Assembly: GCF_002113025.1 (NCBI RefSeq) | Contig: NZ_NEJH01000003.1 | Location: 648,785-712,784, forward strand | Source: Pseudomonas sp. B28(2017) | Lineage (GTDB): Bacteria > Pseudomonadota > Gammaproteobacteria > Pseudomonadales > Pseudomonadaceae | Direction: 5' to 3' | DNA length: 64,000 nt | Shown here: in pieces, positions 38,811 to 47,782 of the stretch | How positions within the stretch are numbered: position 1 is the first letter of the stretch | Layout: every line of letters begins with the position of its first letter | Position numbers and translations under genes: made by a program | Notes under the pieces: generated by a model | What the model was told of the DNA's origin: nothing | Databases searched by the model: none | Seen by the model: only the letters and a program-made list of their open reading frames with translations

Positions 38811-40058
38811 ATGGCTATCGCCGTTCCCGTGAACGCGGGCACTGACCCCACCTTGAAGCAGCGGCTCAAACACGCCGAGCGGGTCAACCGCTGGAAGGCC
38901 CAGGCGTTGATTGCGCCGCTGGTGCTGTTTCTGTTGCTGGTGTTTCTGGTGCCGATCGTGGCGCTGCTCTACAAAAGCGTTGGCAACCCGGAAGTGGTCG
39001 GCGGCATGCCGCGCACCGTGACGGCCATCGCCAGCTGGGACGGCCGCGGCCTGCCCGCTGAGCCGGTTTACAAAGCGGCGGCCGAAGACCTCGCCGACGC
39101 TCGCAAGAATCAGACCCTGGGTGATCTGTCCAAACGTTTGAACATGGAGCTGGCAGGTTATCGCAGCCTGCTGACCAAAACTGCCCGCGCCTTGCCGCTC
39201 GCCACTGAGCCGGCTTCTTATAAGGACGCGCTGGAAGGCCTCGACGAGCGTTGGGGCGACCCGGCCTACTGGCAAGCGGTGCGCCGCAACACCAGCAACA
39301 TCACCCCGTATTACCTGCTGGCCGCTGTCGATCATCGCATCGACGACCTCGGCGAAATCGCCCCGGCGACCCCGGATCAGGCGATCTACCTCGACATCTT
39401 CGCCCGCACCTTCTGGATGGGCCTGATCATCACTGTGGTCTGCCTGGTGCTGGCGTATCCCCTGGCTTACCTGTTGGCGAACCTGCCGTCGCGGCAGAGC
39501 AACCTACTGATGATTCTGGTGCTGTTGCCGTTCTGGACCTCGATCCTGGTGCGGGTTGCGGCGTGGATCGTGTTGCTGCAATCGGGTGGCCTGATCAACA
39601 GCGGCCTGATGGCCATGGGCATCATCGATAAGCCGGTGGAACTGGTGTTCAACCGCATCGGTGTCTATATCTCGATGGTGCACATCCTGCTGCCGTTCAT
39701 GATCCTGCCGATCTACAGCGTGATGAAAGGCATCTCGCCAACCTACATGCGCGCCGCGATTTCCCTCGGCTGCCACCCGTTCGCCAGCTTCTGGCGAGTG
39801 TACTTCCCGCAGACCTATGCCGGTGTCGGCGCCGGTTGCCTGTTGGTGTTCATCCTCGCCATCGGCTACTACATCACCCCGGCATTGCTGGGTAGCCCGA
39901 ACGATCAGATGGTCAGCTACTTTGTCGCCTTCTACACCAACACCAGCATCAACTGGGGCATGGCGACCGCACTCGGTGGGCTGCTGCTGTTGGCGACCGT
40001 AGTGCTTTATCTGATTTACAGCTGGCTGGTGGGCGCCAGTCGCCTGCGCCTGAGCTAA
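38811..40058 (+). CDS. ABC importer permease 1 (PotB type) with a large extracytoplasmic insertion
   Basis: A 415-residue inner-membrane permease. TM1 is ALIAPLVLFLLLVFLVPIVALLY. Then comes about 155 residues of hydrophilic sequence before TM2 (FWMGLIITVVCLVLAYPLAYLLA), where the usual PotB has only a short loop. The EAA cytoplasmic motif for coupling to the ATPase reads MRAAISLGCHPFASFWRVYFP. The start ATG 38811 has CCGGAG upstream; the frame is open from 38766 but that part lies in REP-flanking DNA. It is followed after 12 nt by the second permease. Confidence 0.92.
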   Translation: MAIAVPVNAGTDPTLKQRLKHAERVNRWKAQALIAPLVLFLLLVFLVPIVALLYKSVGNPEVVGGMPRTVTAIASWDGRGLPAEPVYKAAAEDLADARKNQTLGDLSKRLNMELAGYRSLLTKTARALPLATEPASYKDALEGLDERWGDPAYWQAVRRNTSNITPYYLLAAVDHRIDDLGEIAPATPDQAIYLDIFARTFWMGLIITVVCLVLAYPLAYLLANLPSRQSNLLMILVLLPFWTSILVRVAAWIVLLQSGGLINSGLMAMGIIDKPVELVFNRIGVYISMVHILLPFMILPIYSVMKGISPTYMRAAISLGCHPFASFWRVYFPQTYAGVGAGCLLVFILAIGYYITPALLGSPNDQMVSYFVAFYTNTSINWGMATALGGLLLLATVVLYLIYSWLVGASRLRLS

Positions 40059-40070
40059 GGAGAGAACGAA

Positions 40071-40895
40071 ATGCTGAGTCCTTATATGTCGCCCATTGAA
40101 CGGGTGTGGTTCTACAGCTTGCGGATTCTCTGCGGCTTGATTCTGTTGTTCCTGATTCTGCCGGTGCTGGTGATCATTCCACTGTCGTTCAACTCCGGGA
40201 GTTTTCTGGTTTATCCGCTGCAAGGCTTCTCGCTGCACTGGTACCAGGATTTCTTTGCCTCGGCGGAATGGATGCGTTCGTTGAAGAACAGCATGATCGT
40301 GGCCCCGGCAGCGACCGTGTTGGCGATGATCTTCGGTACGCTGGCGGCGATCGGCCTGACTCGGGGCGACTTCCCGGGCAAGGCGCTGGTGATGGCGCTG
40401 GTGATTTCGCCGATGGTGGTGCCGGTGGTGATCATCGGTGTGGCCAGTTACCTGACCTTCGCTCCACTGGGATTCGGCAACAGCTATACCTCGCTGATCG
40501 TGGTGCACGCCGTGTTAGGTGTGCCGTTCGTGATCATCACAGTGTCGGCGACGTTGCAGGGGTTCAACCAGAACCTGGTGCGGGCCGCTGCGAGCCTCGG
40601 CGCTTCGCCGCTGACCACGTTCCGCCGGGTGACCTTGCCGCTGATCGCACCGGGCGTGATCTCGGGGGCGTTGTTTGCCTTCGCGACTTCGTTCGATGAG
40701 GTGGTGGTGACCCTGTTCCTCGCAGGTCCGGAGCAAGCGACCCTGCCACGGCAGATGTTCAGTGGCATCCGCGAAAACCTCAGCCCGACCATCGCCGCCG
40801 CCGCGACGCTGTTGATTGCCTTCTCGGTGATCTTGCTGCTGACCCTGGAATGGTTGCGTGGACGTAGCGAGAAATTGCGTACTGCGCAGGTCTGA
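40071..40895 (+). CDS. ABC importer permease 2 (PotC type)
   Basis: A 274-residue permease with six predicted membrane helices (ILCGLILLFLILPVLVIIPL is TM1). The EAA coupling motif is VRAAASLGASPLTTFRRVTLPLI with the following GVISGALFAFATSFDEVVVT typical of PotC/PotI. AAGGAGAG precedes the ATG. It is the last gene of the importer operon and pairs with permease 1. Confidence 0.93.
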   Translation: MLSPYMSPIERVWFYSLRILCGLILLFLILPVLVIIPLSFNSGSFLVYPLQGFSLHWYQDFFASAEWMRSLKNSMIVAPAATVLAMIFGTLAAIGLTRGDFPGKALVMALVISPMVVPVVIIGVASYLTFAPLGFGNSYTSLIVVHAVLGVPFVIITVSATLQGFNQNLVRAAASLGASPLTTFRRVTLPLIAPGVISGALFAFATSFDEVVVTLFLAGPEQATLPRQMFSGIRENLSPTIAAAATLLIAFSVILLLTLEWLRGRSEKLRTAQV

Positions 40896-40913
40896 AGCCA
40901 TACGCGGTAAAAA

Positions 40914-40941
40914 TGTGGGAGCGAGCAAGCCCGCTCCCACA
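40914..40941. repeat. REP hairpin after the agt operon
   Basis: TGTGGGAGCG-AGCAAGCC-CGCTCCCACA forms a perfect 10-bp stem 19 nt beyond the permease stop. Confidence 0.7.
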
Positions 40942-41054
40942 GTTGTTTTGTGTCGTTTTCAGGCGCGCGGTTCATTCATGACCTGAATACCAGCCAACTC
41001 CAAATCCCCAGCTACTCTTGTGCCCAGCTCCCCTACCTATAAGAGGCTGCGCAC

Positions 41055-42203
41055 ATGAGTCTTTCCTCTTTCAAAATCGCTCACAAATTGATCACCGGCG
41101 CAGGTGCCATCGAGCAACTGTCCGCCGAGCTGGCACGCCTGGACATCGATAACCCGCTGATCGTCACCGATGCCGCACTGGTCAAGTCCGGCACGGTGGA
41201 ACTGGCACTGGTACAGCTGGGCGAACGCAGCTACGAGATATTCGACCGGGTACTGCCGGACCCGGAAATCGCCATCGTCGAAGACTGCATGCAGGTCTAT
41301 CGCGACGGCGGGCATGACGGACTGATTGGCCTGGGCGGCGGCAGTGCCATCGACATTGCCAAGAGCGTGGCGGCCTATGCCGGCTACCACGGCGCGCTGG
41401 AGGATTTGTTCGGTATCGATCAGGTCCCGCGCAAAGGCCCGCCGCTGATTGCCATCCCGACCACGGCGGGTACTGGCTCGGAGGTGACCAACGTCGCCAT
41501 CCTTTCCGACAAGGTCGCGCAGCTGAAGAAGGGCATTGTCAGTGACTACCTGCTGCCGGACGTGGCGCTGGTCAGCCCGCAAATGACCCTGACCTGTCCG
41601 CGCAGTGTCACGGCGGCCAGCGGCGTCGATGCGCTGGTGCATGCCATCGAGTCCTATCTGTCGGTCAATGCCTCACCGATTACCGATTCCCTGGCCATCG
41701 GCGCCATCAAGCTGATCGCCAGAGCTTTGCCCAAGGCCTACGCCAATCCGTCGAACCTGCAAGCCCGGGAAGACATGGCCACCGCCAGCCTGATGGCCGG
41801 CATGGCGTTCGGCAATGCCGGGGTTGGCGCGGTGCATGCGTTGGCATATCCGCTGGGCGGGCGTTTCAACATTGCCCATGGTGTCAGTAATGCCTTGCTA
41901 CTGTCCCATGTCATGACCTGGAACAAGATGGCCTGCATCGAACGCATGCAGGATATAGCCGAGGCCATGGGCGTGAAGACCACGCACTTGAGTGCCAATG
42001 AAGCGGCTGACAAAGCCGTGCAAGCCATGACCGAACTGTGTGCCGCCGTGGAAATTCCCCAGGGCCTGCGCAGTTTCGGTGTACCCGAGGACGCCATCCC
42101 GTCCATGGCAGTGGAAGCAACGGGGATTGAGCGCCTGATGCGCAATAATCCGCGCAAATTGAATGCCGTCGATATCGAAAAGATCTATCGCGCGGCGTAC
42201 TAG
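41055..42203 (+). CDS. Iron-containing (group III) alcohol dehydrogenase
   Basis: A 382-residue dehydrogenase of the FucO/YiaY/ErcA type. NAD-binding GLGGGSAIDIAKSVA and IPTTAGTGSEVTNVAI are typical; the metal ligands are Asp and His in SGVDALVHAIESYL and two His in GAVHALAYPLGGRFNIAHGVS. These enzymes oxidise or reduce short alcohols/aldehydes; the substrate cannot be read from the sequence. I do not recall an equivalent gene between the agt operon and rpe in PAO1, so it is a lineage-specific gene here. Transcribed alone, followed by rpe after 115 nt. Confidence 0.93.
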   Translation: MSLSSFKIAHKLITGAGAIEQLSAELARLDIDNPLIVTDAALVKSGTVELALVQLGERSYEIFDRVLPDPEIAIVEDCMQVYRDGGHDGLIGLGGGSAIDIAKSVAAYAGYHGALEDLFGIDQVPRKGPPLIAIPTTAGTGSEVTNVAILSDKVAQLKKGIVSDYLLPDVALVSPQMTLTCPRSVTAASGVDALVHAIESYLSVNASPITDSLAIGAIKLIARALPKAYANPSNLQAREDMATASLMAGMAFGNAGVGAVHALAYPLGGRFNIAHGVSNALLLSHVMTWNKMACIERMQDIAEAMGVKTTHLSANEAADKAVQAMTELCAAVEIPQGLRSFGVPEDAIPSMAVEATGIERLMRNNPRKLNAVDIEKIYRAAY

Positions 42204-42318
42204 AGGCTTTGCCGTTAACGGATGATGGCAGGTTCCAATCATCGCACTCACGGTGCGCGCGTCAAAGCATGAGGTATACAATGCGCGCCATCGTGATTCT
42301 GCTCAGAAAAGGTGCGTC

Positions 42319-42993
42319 ATGCAGCCCTTCGTAATTGCTCCGTCGATTCTCTCCGCCGACTTCGCCCGCCTGGGTGAGGAAGTGGACAACGTCCTGGCCG
42401 CCGGCGCCGACTTCGTGCACTTCGATGTCATGGACAACCACTATGTGCCGAACCTGACCATCGGCCCGATGGTCTGCGCGGCACTGCGCAAGTACGGCGT
42501 GACCGCGCCGATCGACGCACACCTGATGGTCAGCCCGGTGGACCGCATCGTGGGCGACTTCATCGAAGCTGGCGCGACCTACATCACCTTCCATCCGGAA
42601 GCCACCCAGCACGTCGACCGCTCTCTGCAACTGATCCGCGAAGGCGGCTGCAAGTCGGGCCTGGTGTTCAACCCGGCAACCCCGCTGGACGTGCTCAAGT
42701 ACGTGATGGACAAGGTCGACATGATCCTGCTGATGAGCGTCAACCCGGGCTTCGGCGGACAGAAGTTCATCCCCGGCACCCTCGACAAACTGCGTGAGGC
42801 GCGGGCGCTGATCGATGCGTCGGGTCGTGATATTCGCCTGGAAATCGACGGCGGAGTGAACGTGAACAACATTCGCGAAATCGCAGCGGCCGGTGCCGAC
42901 ACCTTCGTCGCCGGCTCGGCCATCTTCAATGCGCCGAACTATCAGGAGGTCATCGAAAAGATGCGTTCCGAACTGGCGCTGGCTCGCCCATGA
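42319..42993 (+). CDS. rpe: Ribulose-phosphate 3-epimerase
   Basis: A 224-residue TIM-barrel enzyme that interconverts ribulose-5-P and xylulose-5-P in the pentose phosphate pathway. Motifs: [27 protein letters not shown]-like [17 protein letters not shown] with metal-binding His/Asp, [29 protein letters not shown] and the C-terminal [11 protein letters not shown]. The start ATG 42319 has AAAAGG upstream; the frame is open from 42253 but that part has no family match. The stop overlaps the gph start by 4 nt. Confidence 0.98.
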   Translation: MQPFVIAPSILSADFARLGEEVDNVLAAGADFVHFDVMDNHYVPNLTIGPMVCAALRKYGVTAPIDAHLMVSPVDRIVGDFIEAGATYITFHPEATQHVDRSLQLIREGGCKSGLVFNPATPLDVLKYVMDKVDMILLMSVNPGFGGQKFIPGTLDKLREARALIDASGRDIRLEIDGGVNVNNIREIAAAGADTFVAGSAIFNAPNYQEVIEKMRSELALARP

Positions 42994-43808
42994 GTGGCTT
43001 TGAGCAGCTGTTTCCGGGGCAACTGCCGCGGCTGGTGATGTTCGATCTGGACGGTACTTTGATCGACTCGGTCCCGGACCTGGCAGTGGCTGTGGACAAG
43101 ATGCTGCTCAACCTCGGTCGCCAGCCCGCCGGGCTGGAAGCGGTGCGCGAATGGGTCGGCAATGGCGCGCCAGTGTTGGTGCGTCGTGCGCTGGCCGGTG
43201 ATATTGATCATTCGGCGGTCGATAACGCAGAGGCCGAACGGGCGCTGGAGTATTTCATGCAGGCTTATGGCGAAAGCCATGAGTTGACCGTGGTTTACCC
43301 CGGCGTGCGCGATACTCTTAAATGGCTGCATAAGCAGGGTGTCGAGATGGCGCTGATCACCAACAAGCCGGAGCGTTTCGTCGCGCCGTTGCTGGATCAG
43401 ATGAAAATCGGCCGTTATTTCCGCTGGATCATCGGCGGCGATACCCTGCCACAGAAAAAACCCGACCCGGCCGCGCTGTTTTTCGTGATGAAAATGGCCA
43501 ACATTCCTGCTTCGCAGTCGTTGTTCGTTGGCGATTCGCGCAGCGATGTGCTGGCGGCGAAAGCGGCGGGGGTCAAGTGCGTGGCCCTGAGCTACGGCTA
43601 TAACCACGGCCGGCCGATTGCCGAGGAGTCACCGGCGTTGGTGATCGACGACTTGCGCAAGCTAATTCCCGGTTGCCTGGATCAGGCCGCTGAGATAACG
43701 TTGACCGACGCTGTCAAACCCCCTTCTGGAAACGCCATCGTGGTGGTCACTCGCAAACTCTGGATGAAAGTCATCAAGGCCCTGGCCCGCTGGCGTTGGC
43801 GCGCCTGA
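42990..43808 (+). CDS. gph: Phosphoglycolate phosphatase Gph with a Trp-rich C-terminal tail
   Basis: A 272-residue HAD hydrolase that removes phosphate from 2-phosphoglycolate formed in DNA repair. HAD motif I is [19 protein letters not shown], motif [13 protein letters not shown], motif III with Lys in [12 protein letters not shown] and motif [18 protein letters not shown]. The core ends near DLRKLIPG (about residue 230); the last 40 or so residues are outside the HAD fold and finish [14 protein letters not shown]. That ending is nearly identical, in DNA and protein, to the short frame ahead of trpG, so the 3' end of gph probably also serves as the leader of trpE. Confidence 0.96.
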   Translation: MSGFEQLFPGQLPRLVMFDLDGTLIDSVPDLAVAVDKMLLNLGRQPAGLEAVREWVGNGAPVLVRRALAGDIDHSAVDNAEAERALEYFMQAYGESHELTVVYPGVRDTLKWLHKQGVEMALITNKPERFVAPLLDQMKIGRYFRWIIGGDTLPQKKPDPAALFFVMKMANIPASQSLFVGDSRSDVLAAKAAGVKCVALSYGYNHGRPIAEESPALVIDDLRKLIPGCLDQAAEITLTDAVKPPSGNAIVVVTRKLWMKVIKALARWRWRA

Positions 43809-43841
43809 CTTGATCCTGGCCGGTTTCCGGCGCGTTTGCAT
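43740..43841 (+). promoter_or_regulatory. Candidate trpE attenuator embedded in the end of gph
   Basis: In the gph frame, a possible internal start GTG 43740 (GGA 9 nt upstream) opens a 22-codon frame with three TGG codons, ending ARWRWRA and stopping at 43808. A perfect hairpin GCCGG-TTT-CCGGC follows at 43819-43831, and GGCGCG (43829-43834) could instead pair with CGCGCC (43800-43805) over the Trp codons, giving a possible mutually exclusive structure. trpE starts 69 nt after the stop. In P. putida, trpE and trpGDC are reported to be regulated by attenuation. The U tract is weak, so the terminator arm is uncertain. Confidence 0.55.
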
Positions 43842-43877
43842 ACCTGACTGTTCGACCCTCAAGCCACGAGGCACCTC

Positions 43878-45359
43878 ATGATCCGCGAAGAATTCCTGCG
43901 TTTGGCCGCTGCCGGCTACAACCGCATCCCGCTTGCCTGCGAAACCCTGGCCGACTTCGACACGCCGCTGTCGATCTACCTGAAACTGGCCGACGAGCCC
44001 AATTCCTACTTGCTGGAGTCTGTACAGGGTGGCGAGAAGTGGGGGCGTTACTCGATCATCGGTCTGCCGTGCCGCACTGTGCTGCGGGTTCACGACCACC
44101 ACGTCAGCGTGACCGTCGATGGTGTCGAGACCGAAAGCCACGACGTTGAAGACCCGCTGGCCTTCGTCGAAGCCTTCAAGGCTCGCTACAACGTGCCGAC
44201 CATTGCCGGCCTGCCGCGTTTCAATGGCGGCCTGGTGGGCTACTTCGGTTATGACTGCGTGCGTTACGTGGAAAAGCGTCTGGGCAAGTGCCCGAACCCG
44301 GATCCGCTGGGCGTGCCGGACATTCTGCTGATGGTCTCCGACGCCGTCGTGGTGTTCGACAACCTCGCCGGCAAGATGCACGCCATCGTACTGGCCGACC
44401 CGGCTCAGGACGACGCCTTCGAGCAAGGTCGCGCTCGCCTGGAAGAGCTTCTGGAAAAACTGCGTCAGCCGATCACCCCGCGCCGTGGCCTGGACTTCAG
44501 CAAGCAGCAAGCGGCTGACCCGGTATTTCGCTCCAGCTTCACCCAGGACGATTACGAAAGAGCCGTCGACACTATCAAGGAATACATCCTGGCCGGTGAC
44601 TGCATGCAGGTCGTGCCATCCCAGCGCATGTCGATCGACTTCAAGGCTGCGCCGATCGATCTGTACCGCGCGCTGCGCTGCTTCAACCCGACGCCTTACA
44701 TGTACTTCTTCAACTTCGGCGACTTCCACGTTGTCGGCAGTTCTCCGGAAGTGCTGGTACGGGTCGAAGACAACCTGATCACCGTGCGCCCGATTGCCGG
44801 CACCCGCCCGCGCGGCGCCAACGAAGAGGCTGATCTGGCACTGGAAAAAGACCTGCTGTCGGATGACAAGGAAATTGCCGAGCACCTGATGCTGATCGAC
44901 CTCGGTCGTAACGACACCGGTCGCGTATCGGAGATCGGTTCGGTGAAGCTCACCGAGAAGATGGTGATCGAGCGTTACTCCAACGTGATGCACATCGTGT
45001 CCAACGTCACCGGGCAGCTGAAAGCCGGGCTGACGGCAATGGACGCACTGCGAGCGATTCTGCCGGCGGGCACTTTGTCCGGTGCGCCGAAGATTCGTGC
45101 GATGGAAATCATCGACGAACTGGAACCGGTCAAGCGTGGCGTCTACGGCGGTGCGGTCGGTTACTTCGCCTGGAACGGCAACATGGACACCGCCATTGCG
45201 ATTCGCACGGCGGTGATCAAGAACGGAGAACTGCATGTGCAGGCCGGTGGTGGCATCGTCGCGGACTCGGTGCCGGCGCTGGAATGGGAAGAAACCCTGA
45301 ACAAGCGCCGCGCGATGTTCCGTGCGGTTGCCCTGGCCGAACAGACTCCGGAAAGCTGA
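43878..45359 (+). CDS. trpE: Anthranilate synthase component I
   Basis: A 493-residue chorismate-using enzyme that makes anthranilate with ammonia supplied by TrpG. The N-terminal half carries the feedback Trp site ([19 protein letters not shown] contains the LLES element). The chorismate-binding half shows [41 protein letters not shown] and [24 protein letters not shown] lies 8 nt before the ATG. It stands apart from trpGDC, as is usual in Pseudomonas, separated here by estA on the opposite strand. Confidence 0.98.
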   Translation: MIREEFLRLAAAGYNRIPLACETLADFDTPLSIYLKLADEPNSYLLESVQGGEKWGRYSIIGLPCRTVLRVHDHHVSVTVDGVETESHDVEDPLAFVEAFKARYNVPTIAGLPRFNGGLVGYFGYDCVRYVEKRLGKCPNPDPLGVPDILLMVSDAVVVFDNLAGKMHAIVLADPAQDDAFEQGRARLEELLEKLRQPITPRRGLDFSKQQAADPVFRSSFTQDDYERAVDTIKEYILAGDCMQVVPSQRMSIDFKAAPIDLYRALRCFNPTPYMYFFNFGDFHVVGSSPEVLVRVEDNLITVRPIAGTRPRGANEEADLALEKDLLSDDKEIAEHLMLIDLGRNDTGRVSEIGSVKLTEKMVIERYSNVMHIVSNVTGQLKAGLTAMDALRAILPAGTLSGAPKIRAMEIIDELEPVKRGVYGGAVGYFAWNGNMDTAIAIRTAVIKNGELHVQAGGGIVADSVPALEWEETLNKRRAMFRAVALAEQTPES

Positions 45360-45374
45360 GCTGACTACAAATCC

Positions 45375-45398
45375 TGTGGGAGCGAGCTCGCTCCCACA
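45375..45398. repeat. 24-bp perfect REP palindrome
   Basis: TGTGGGAGCGAG/CTCGCTCCCACA is a perfect palindrome without loop, between trpE and the bidirectional terminator. Confidence 0.75.
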
Positions 45399-45413
45399 AT
45401 GACTTCACCACCA

Positions 45414-45452
45414 TAAAAAAACGCGGCGCCTGTGAGGGCGCCGCGTTTTTTA
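45414..45452. terminator. Bidirectional terminator between trpE and estA
   Basis: A run of A, then ACGCGGCGCC-TGTGAG-GGCGCCGCGT, then TTTTTTATT: a 10-bp GC stem with U tracts in both directions, serving the convergent trpE and estA. Confidence 0.95.
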
Positions 45453-45463
45453 TTGCCTGCACA

Positions 45464-47380
45464 TCAGAAGTCCAGCGCAACACCTACGTTGATGCCTTGT
45501 TGGGTGAAGTCGTCGTCCTTGCGAATGTTGTAGCTGGCGCGCAGTGCCAGGTCCCGGGTGAGGTTGTGGCTCACACCCAGGTTCAAGCGGCTCAGGTGGC
45601 TTTGCGGGGTGTAGCCTTGCAGCGTGAACTGATTGTTCGGCAGGCTGTTGAGGTTGATGCTCACATCCTGGGTGTCGTCGTTGTACTCGCGTTCGACGGC
45701 CACTTCGCCGAAGACCTGGGTTTGTGGGGTGAACTGGTATTTGCCCTGCAGGCCGGCGCCCAGGCGTCGGGAAATGCGCTCCTGATCGGCGAAGGTCAGC
45801 GCCGTGGAGTCGCTGCCGTCTTCCGAGTAACCGTCGACTTGCACCTTGGCGAAGTCGGCGCTGACAAACGGCGACAGGTGCCAGGGGCTGCTGGCCTGTT
45901 GCGCAATGTCGTAACCCAGGCGAGCGCTGAAGGCTTCGACGTAGCCGCTGGTATCGCCTTTTTCGCCGCGCTCGTTGACGCCCAACTGGAATTTACGCTT
46001 GAGGCTGTCGTAATCCAGATGTCCGGCCGTCAATGCCGCGTCGGCCCACACACGGTTTTGCTGGTATTGGGCGAATACCGTGCCCAGGTAAGTGTTGAGC
46101 TTGTAGTCGGAATCGTTGCTGCCGGCTTCGAGTTTCTGGTTATAGAAACCGGCCGCCAGGCCGACGCGCCAGGCATCATCGAGACGGTAGCTGCCACCGA
46201 TGTTCAGGTTGGCTCCATTGCCGTCGGCGCTCACCGCGCTGTCCTGACCGTCAAAGTCCTGATGCTGTCCGCCGCCGGCGACAATGGCTCGCCATTGGCC
46301 GACGCCTTGCCAGTTTTCCCAATCGGCCAGCCACTGATTGCGCAATTCATCCTGATGCGCGCGCACGGTGCCCTGAGCCATTTCAGGCAGTAAGGTCAGC
46401 TCCCACGGTGCTGCCAACAGGGAGTACGCGTAATCGGCAATCAGGCGCTGCCCGGCTTCGGTAGGGTGCACTGAGTCGTTATAGATCAGCTTGGTCGGGT
46501 CCGGCGTGGCGCTATTGATGCCGTACCGGGCATTCTCGGTGCAACCGTTGCCGCTGAAGCAGGTGGCGATGAGGTTCTGGTCGGTGGCCAGGCCAAACTG
46601 CACCGGGTTGGCGAACGTCTCTTTGAGCAGTGCCGGAATGTTGAGCGGGATGACTTCGGCATTGATGTTCTGCAGTCGGCTTACCAGTTCAGTGTTGAAC
46701 TGGGCGCTGAGTTGGGACGTGAACGCTTGCAGCGGGGTGCCGTTGAACGCCGGGGTAAAGCCGATATCGGGTAGCAGCCAGACCATGACGTATTTCGCGC
46801 CGGCGGTTTGCAGCGCCTGCACGCTGTCGGCCAGTCGGTCGGCGGCGGCGCTGGCCTGGGGCAAGTTGGTGACGCGACCTTGCAGGAAGTCGTTACCGCC
46901 ACCCGACAGGTAATACAGCGCATTCGGGTCGGCGCGGAAGTTGTTCGACGGCAGATAACCCGCGCGAGTGCGATCGCCGGTGGCGGAAATGCTGGTGATC
47001 GAATCCAGTATCTGATCCGTGCGGTAGCCGCCGACGGCCCAGTTGTTGCCATCGGGCTGACCATTGCTGGCGCGCACCGCCGAAGATGATGACGCGGTCT
47101 GGTCCGCCGAGAACCCCAGTTTCCCACCCAGTATCTGCGTGGAGTTGAGCGAGCGGACTTCGCCGCTGCCGTCCAGATACACCGGTCCCGTACGGTTGGT
47201 GAAGCGTTGTGTCGCCCCGGCAGGCCCGCCAGTGTCGGCAAAGGTCCCGGCGTCGTTGAGGCTGTCCCCGAAGACAATGTAGTTCGTATAAGGGTTGGGT
47301 GCGGCGTTCGCCTGGGCGCATGCCATCGCGAGCAAGCATCCTGCGAGCGGTACAAACAACGACTGTTTGATCATGAGCAA
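45464..47380 (-). CDS. estA: Autotransporter GDSL esterase EstA/EstP
   Basis: A 638-residue type V autotransporter. The signal peptide ([19 protein letters not shown]) precedes a GDSL passenger (about 27-340) whose catalytic blocks are visible: [16 protein letters not shown] (Ser), GGGNDFLQG (block III Asn) and [20 protein letters not shown] (Asp-x-x-His). The C-terminal 12-strand beta domain (from about 375) ends in the outer-membrane signature [10 protein letters not shown] with terminal Phe. Such enzymes stay anchored on the surface and hydrolyse short to medium acyl esters; P. aeruginosa EstA affects rhamnolipid production and motility. It occupies the trpE-trpG gap, transcribed against the trp genes. 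Confidence 0.95.
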   Translation of the reverse strand: MLMIKQSLFVPLAGCLLAMACAQANAAPNPYTNYIVFGDSLNDAGTFADTGGPAGATQRFTNRTGPVYLDGSGEVRSLNSTQILGGKLGFSADQTASSSSAVRASNGQPDGNNWAVGGYRTDQILDSITSISATGDRTRAGYLPSNNFRADPNALYYLSGGGNDFLQGRVTNLPQASAAADRLADSVQALQTAGAKYVMVWLLPDIGFTPAFNGTPLQAFTSQLSAQFNTELVSRLQNINAEVIPLNIPALLKETFANPVQFGLATDQNLIATCFSGNGCTENARYGINSATPDPTKLIYNDSVHPTEAGQRLIADYAYSLLAAPWELTLLPEMAQGTVRAHQDELRNQWLADWENWQGVGQWRAIVAGGGQHQDFDGQDSAVSADGNGANLNIGGSYRLDDAWRVGLAAGFYNQKLEAGSNDSDYKLNTYLGTVFAQYQQNRVWADAALTAGHLDYDSLKRKFQLGVNERGEKGDTSGYVEAFSARLGYDIAQQASSPWHLSPFVSADFAKVQVDGYSEDGSDSTALTFADQERISRRLGAGLQGKYQFTPQTQVFGEVAVEREYNDDTQDVSINLNSLPNNQFTLQGYTPQSHLSRLNLGVSHNLTRDLALRASYNIRKDDDFTQQGINVGVALDF

Positions 47381-47548
47381 GTCCGTTTATTTATTGTTGT
47401 AGTGAACGAGACGACAGTACCAAAAACTTTCGGCCTTTTGCCATCTGTCGCGAAGCCTTTAAGAGTTTCGCGGGCAGTACCTCCGGCGATATTGCACGCT
47501 CTGCCCAGCTAAGTTACTGTGCCGGGACGTACGAATGAGACCTTCCCC

Positions 47549-47617
47549 GTGTTGATCATCAGTAAACTCCTGGATCAAGTCATCAAGGCACACGCCCGCT
47601 GGCGTTGGCGCGCCTGA
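47549..47617 (+). CDS. Trp-rich leader peptide upstream of trpG
   Basis: A 22-codon frame starting at GTG 47549, 8 nt after GAGA; an upstream in-frame GTG at 47519 would give 32 residues but has no ribosome site. The product ends VIKAHARWRWRA with two Trp codons separated by one Arg codon. The last 24 nt including the stop are identical to the end of gph ahead of trpE, and the two frames align over 22 codons without gaps. A hairpin follows 9 nt later. Role as an attenuator leader for trpGDC is inferred from position, Trp codons and the reported attenuation of these operons in P. putida. Confidence 0.6.
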   Translation: MLIISKLLDQVIKAHARWRWRA

Positions 47618-47782
47618 ATTCTTTTGCCGGCCTCGCCGGACCTGTACCGCTTTGCCTTCTTTACCTGTTTGAAATGCTGCTTTGCTGACGCTGCTCCGGC
47701 ACCTGACAAAGTGCAGCGCTCTGCGGGTCAATCATTCGAAGGCCATCTTTAAAGTCAGTGAATTCAAGAGGTTCTTAACGCC
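47618..47782 (+). promoter_or_regulatory. Candidate trpG attenuator and untranslated leader
   Basis: CCGGC-CTC-GCCGG (47627-47639) is a perfect 5-bp GC stem 9 nt after the leader-peptide stop, matching in place the hairpin after the gph/trpE leader. Downstream is a pyrimidine-rich stretch (CTTTGCCTTCTTTACC) and then about 100 nt of leader before the trpG ATG, whose nearest purine-rich ribosome site is AGAGG (47768-47772). Confidence 0.5.

Noticed and set aside
43662..45236. A 524-codon minus-strand frame opposite trpE
   Set aside because: Shadow frame, repetitive His/Arg/Val composition, no family match.
43808..47782. Pyocin or prophage genes in the trpE-trpG interval
   Set aside because: Only estA, a short leader and terminator/REP sequences are present; no phage or lysis gene is seen.
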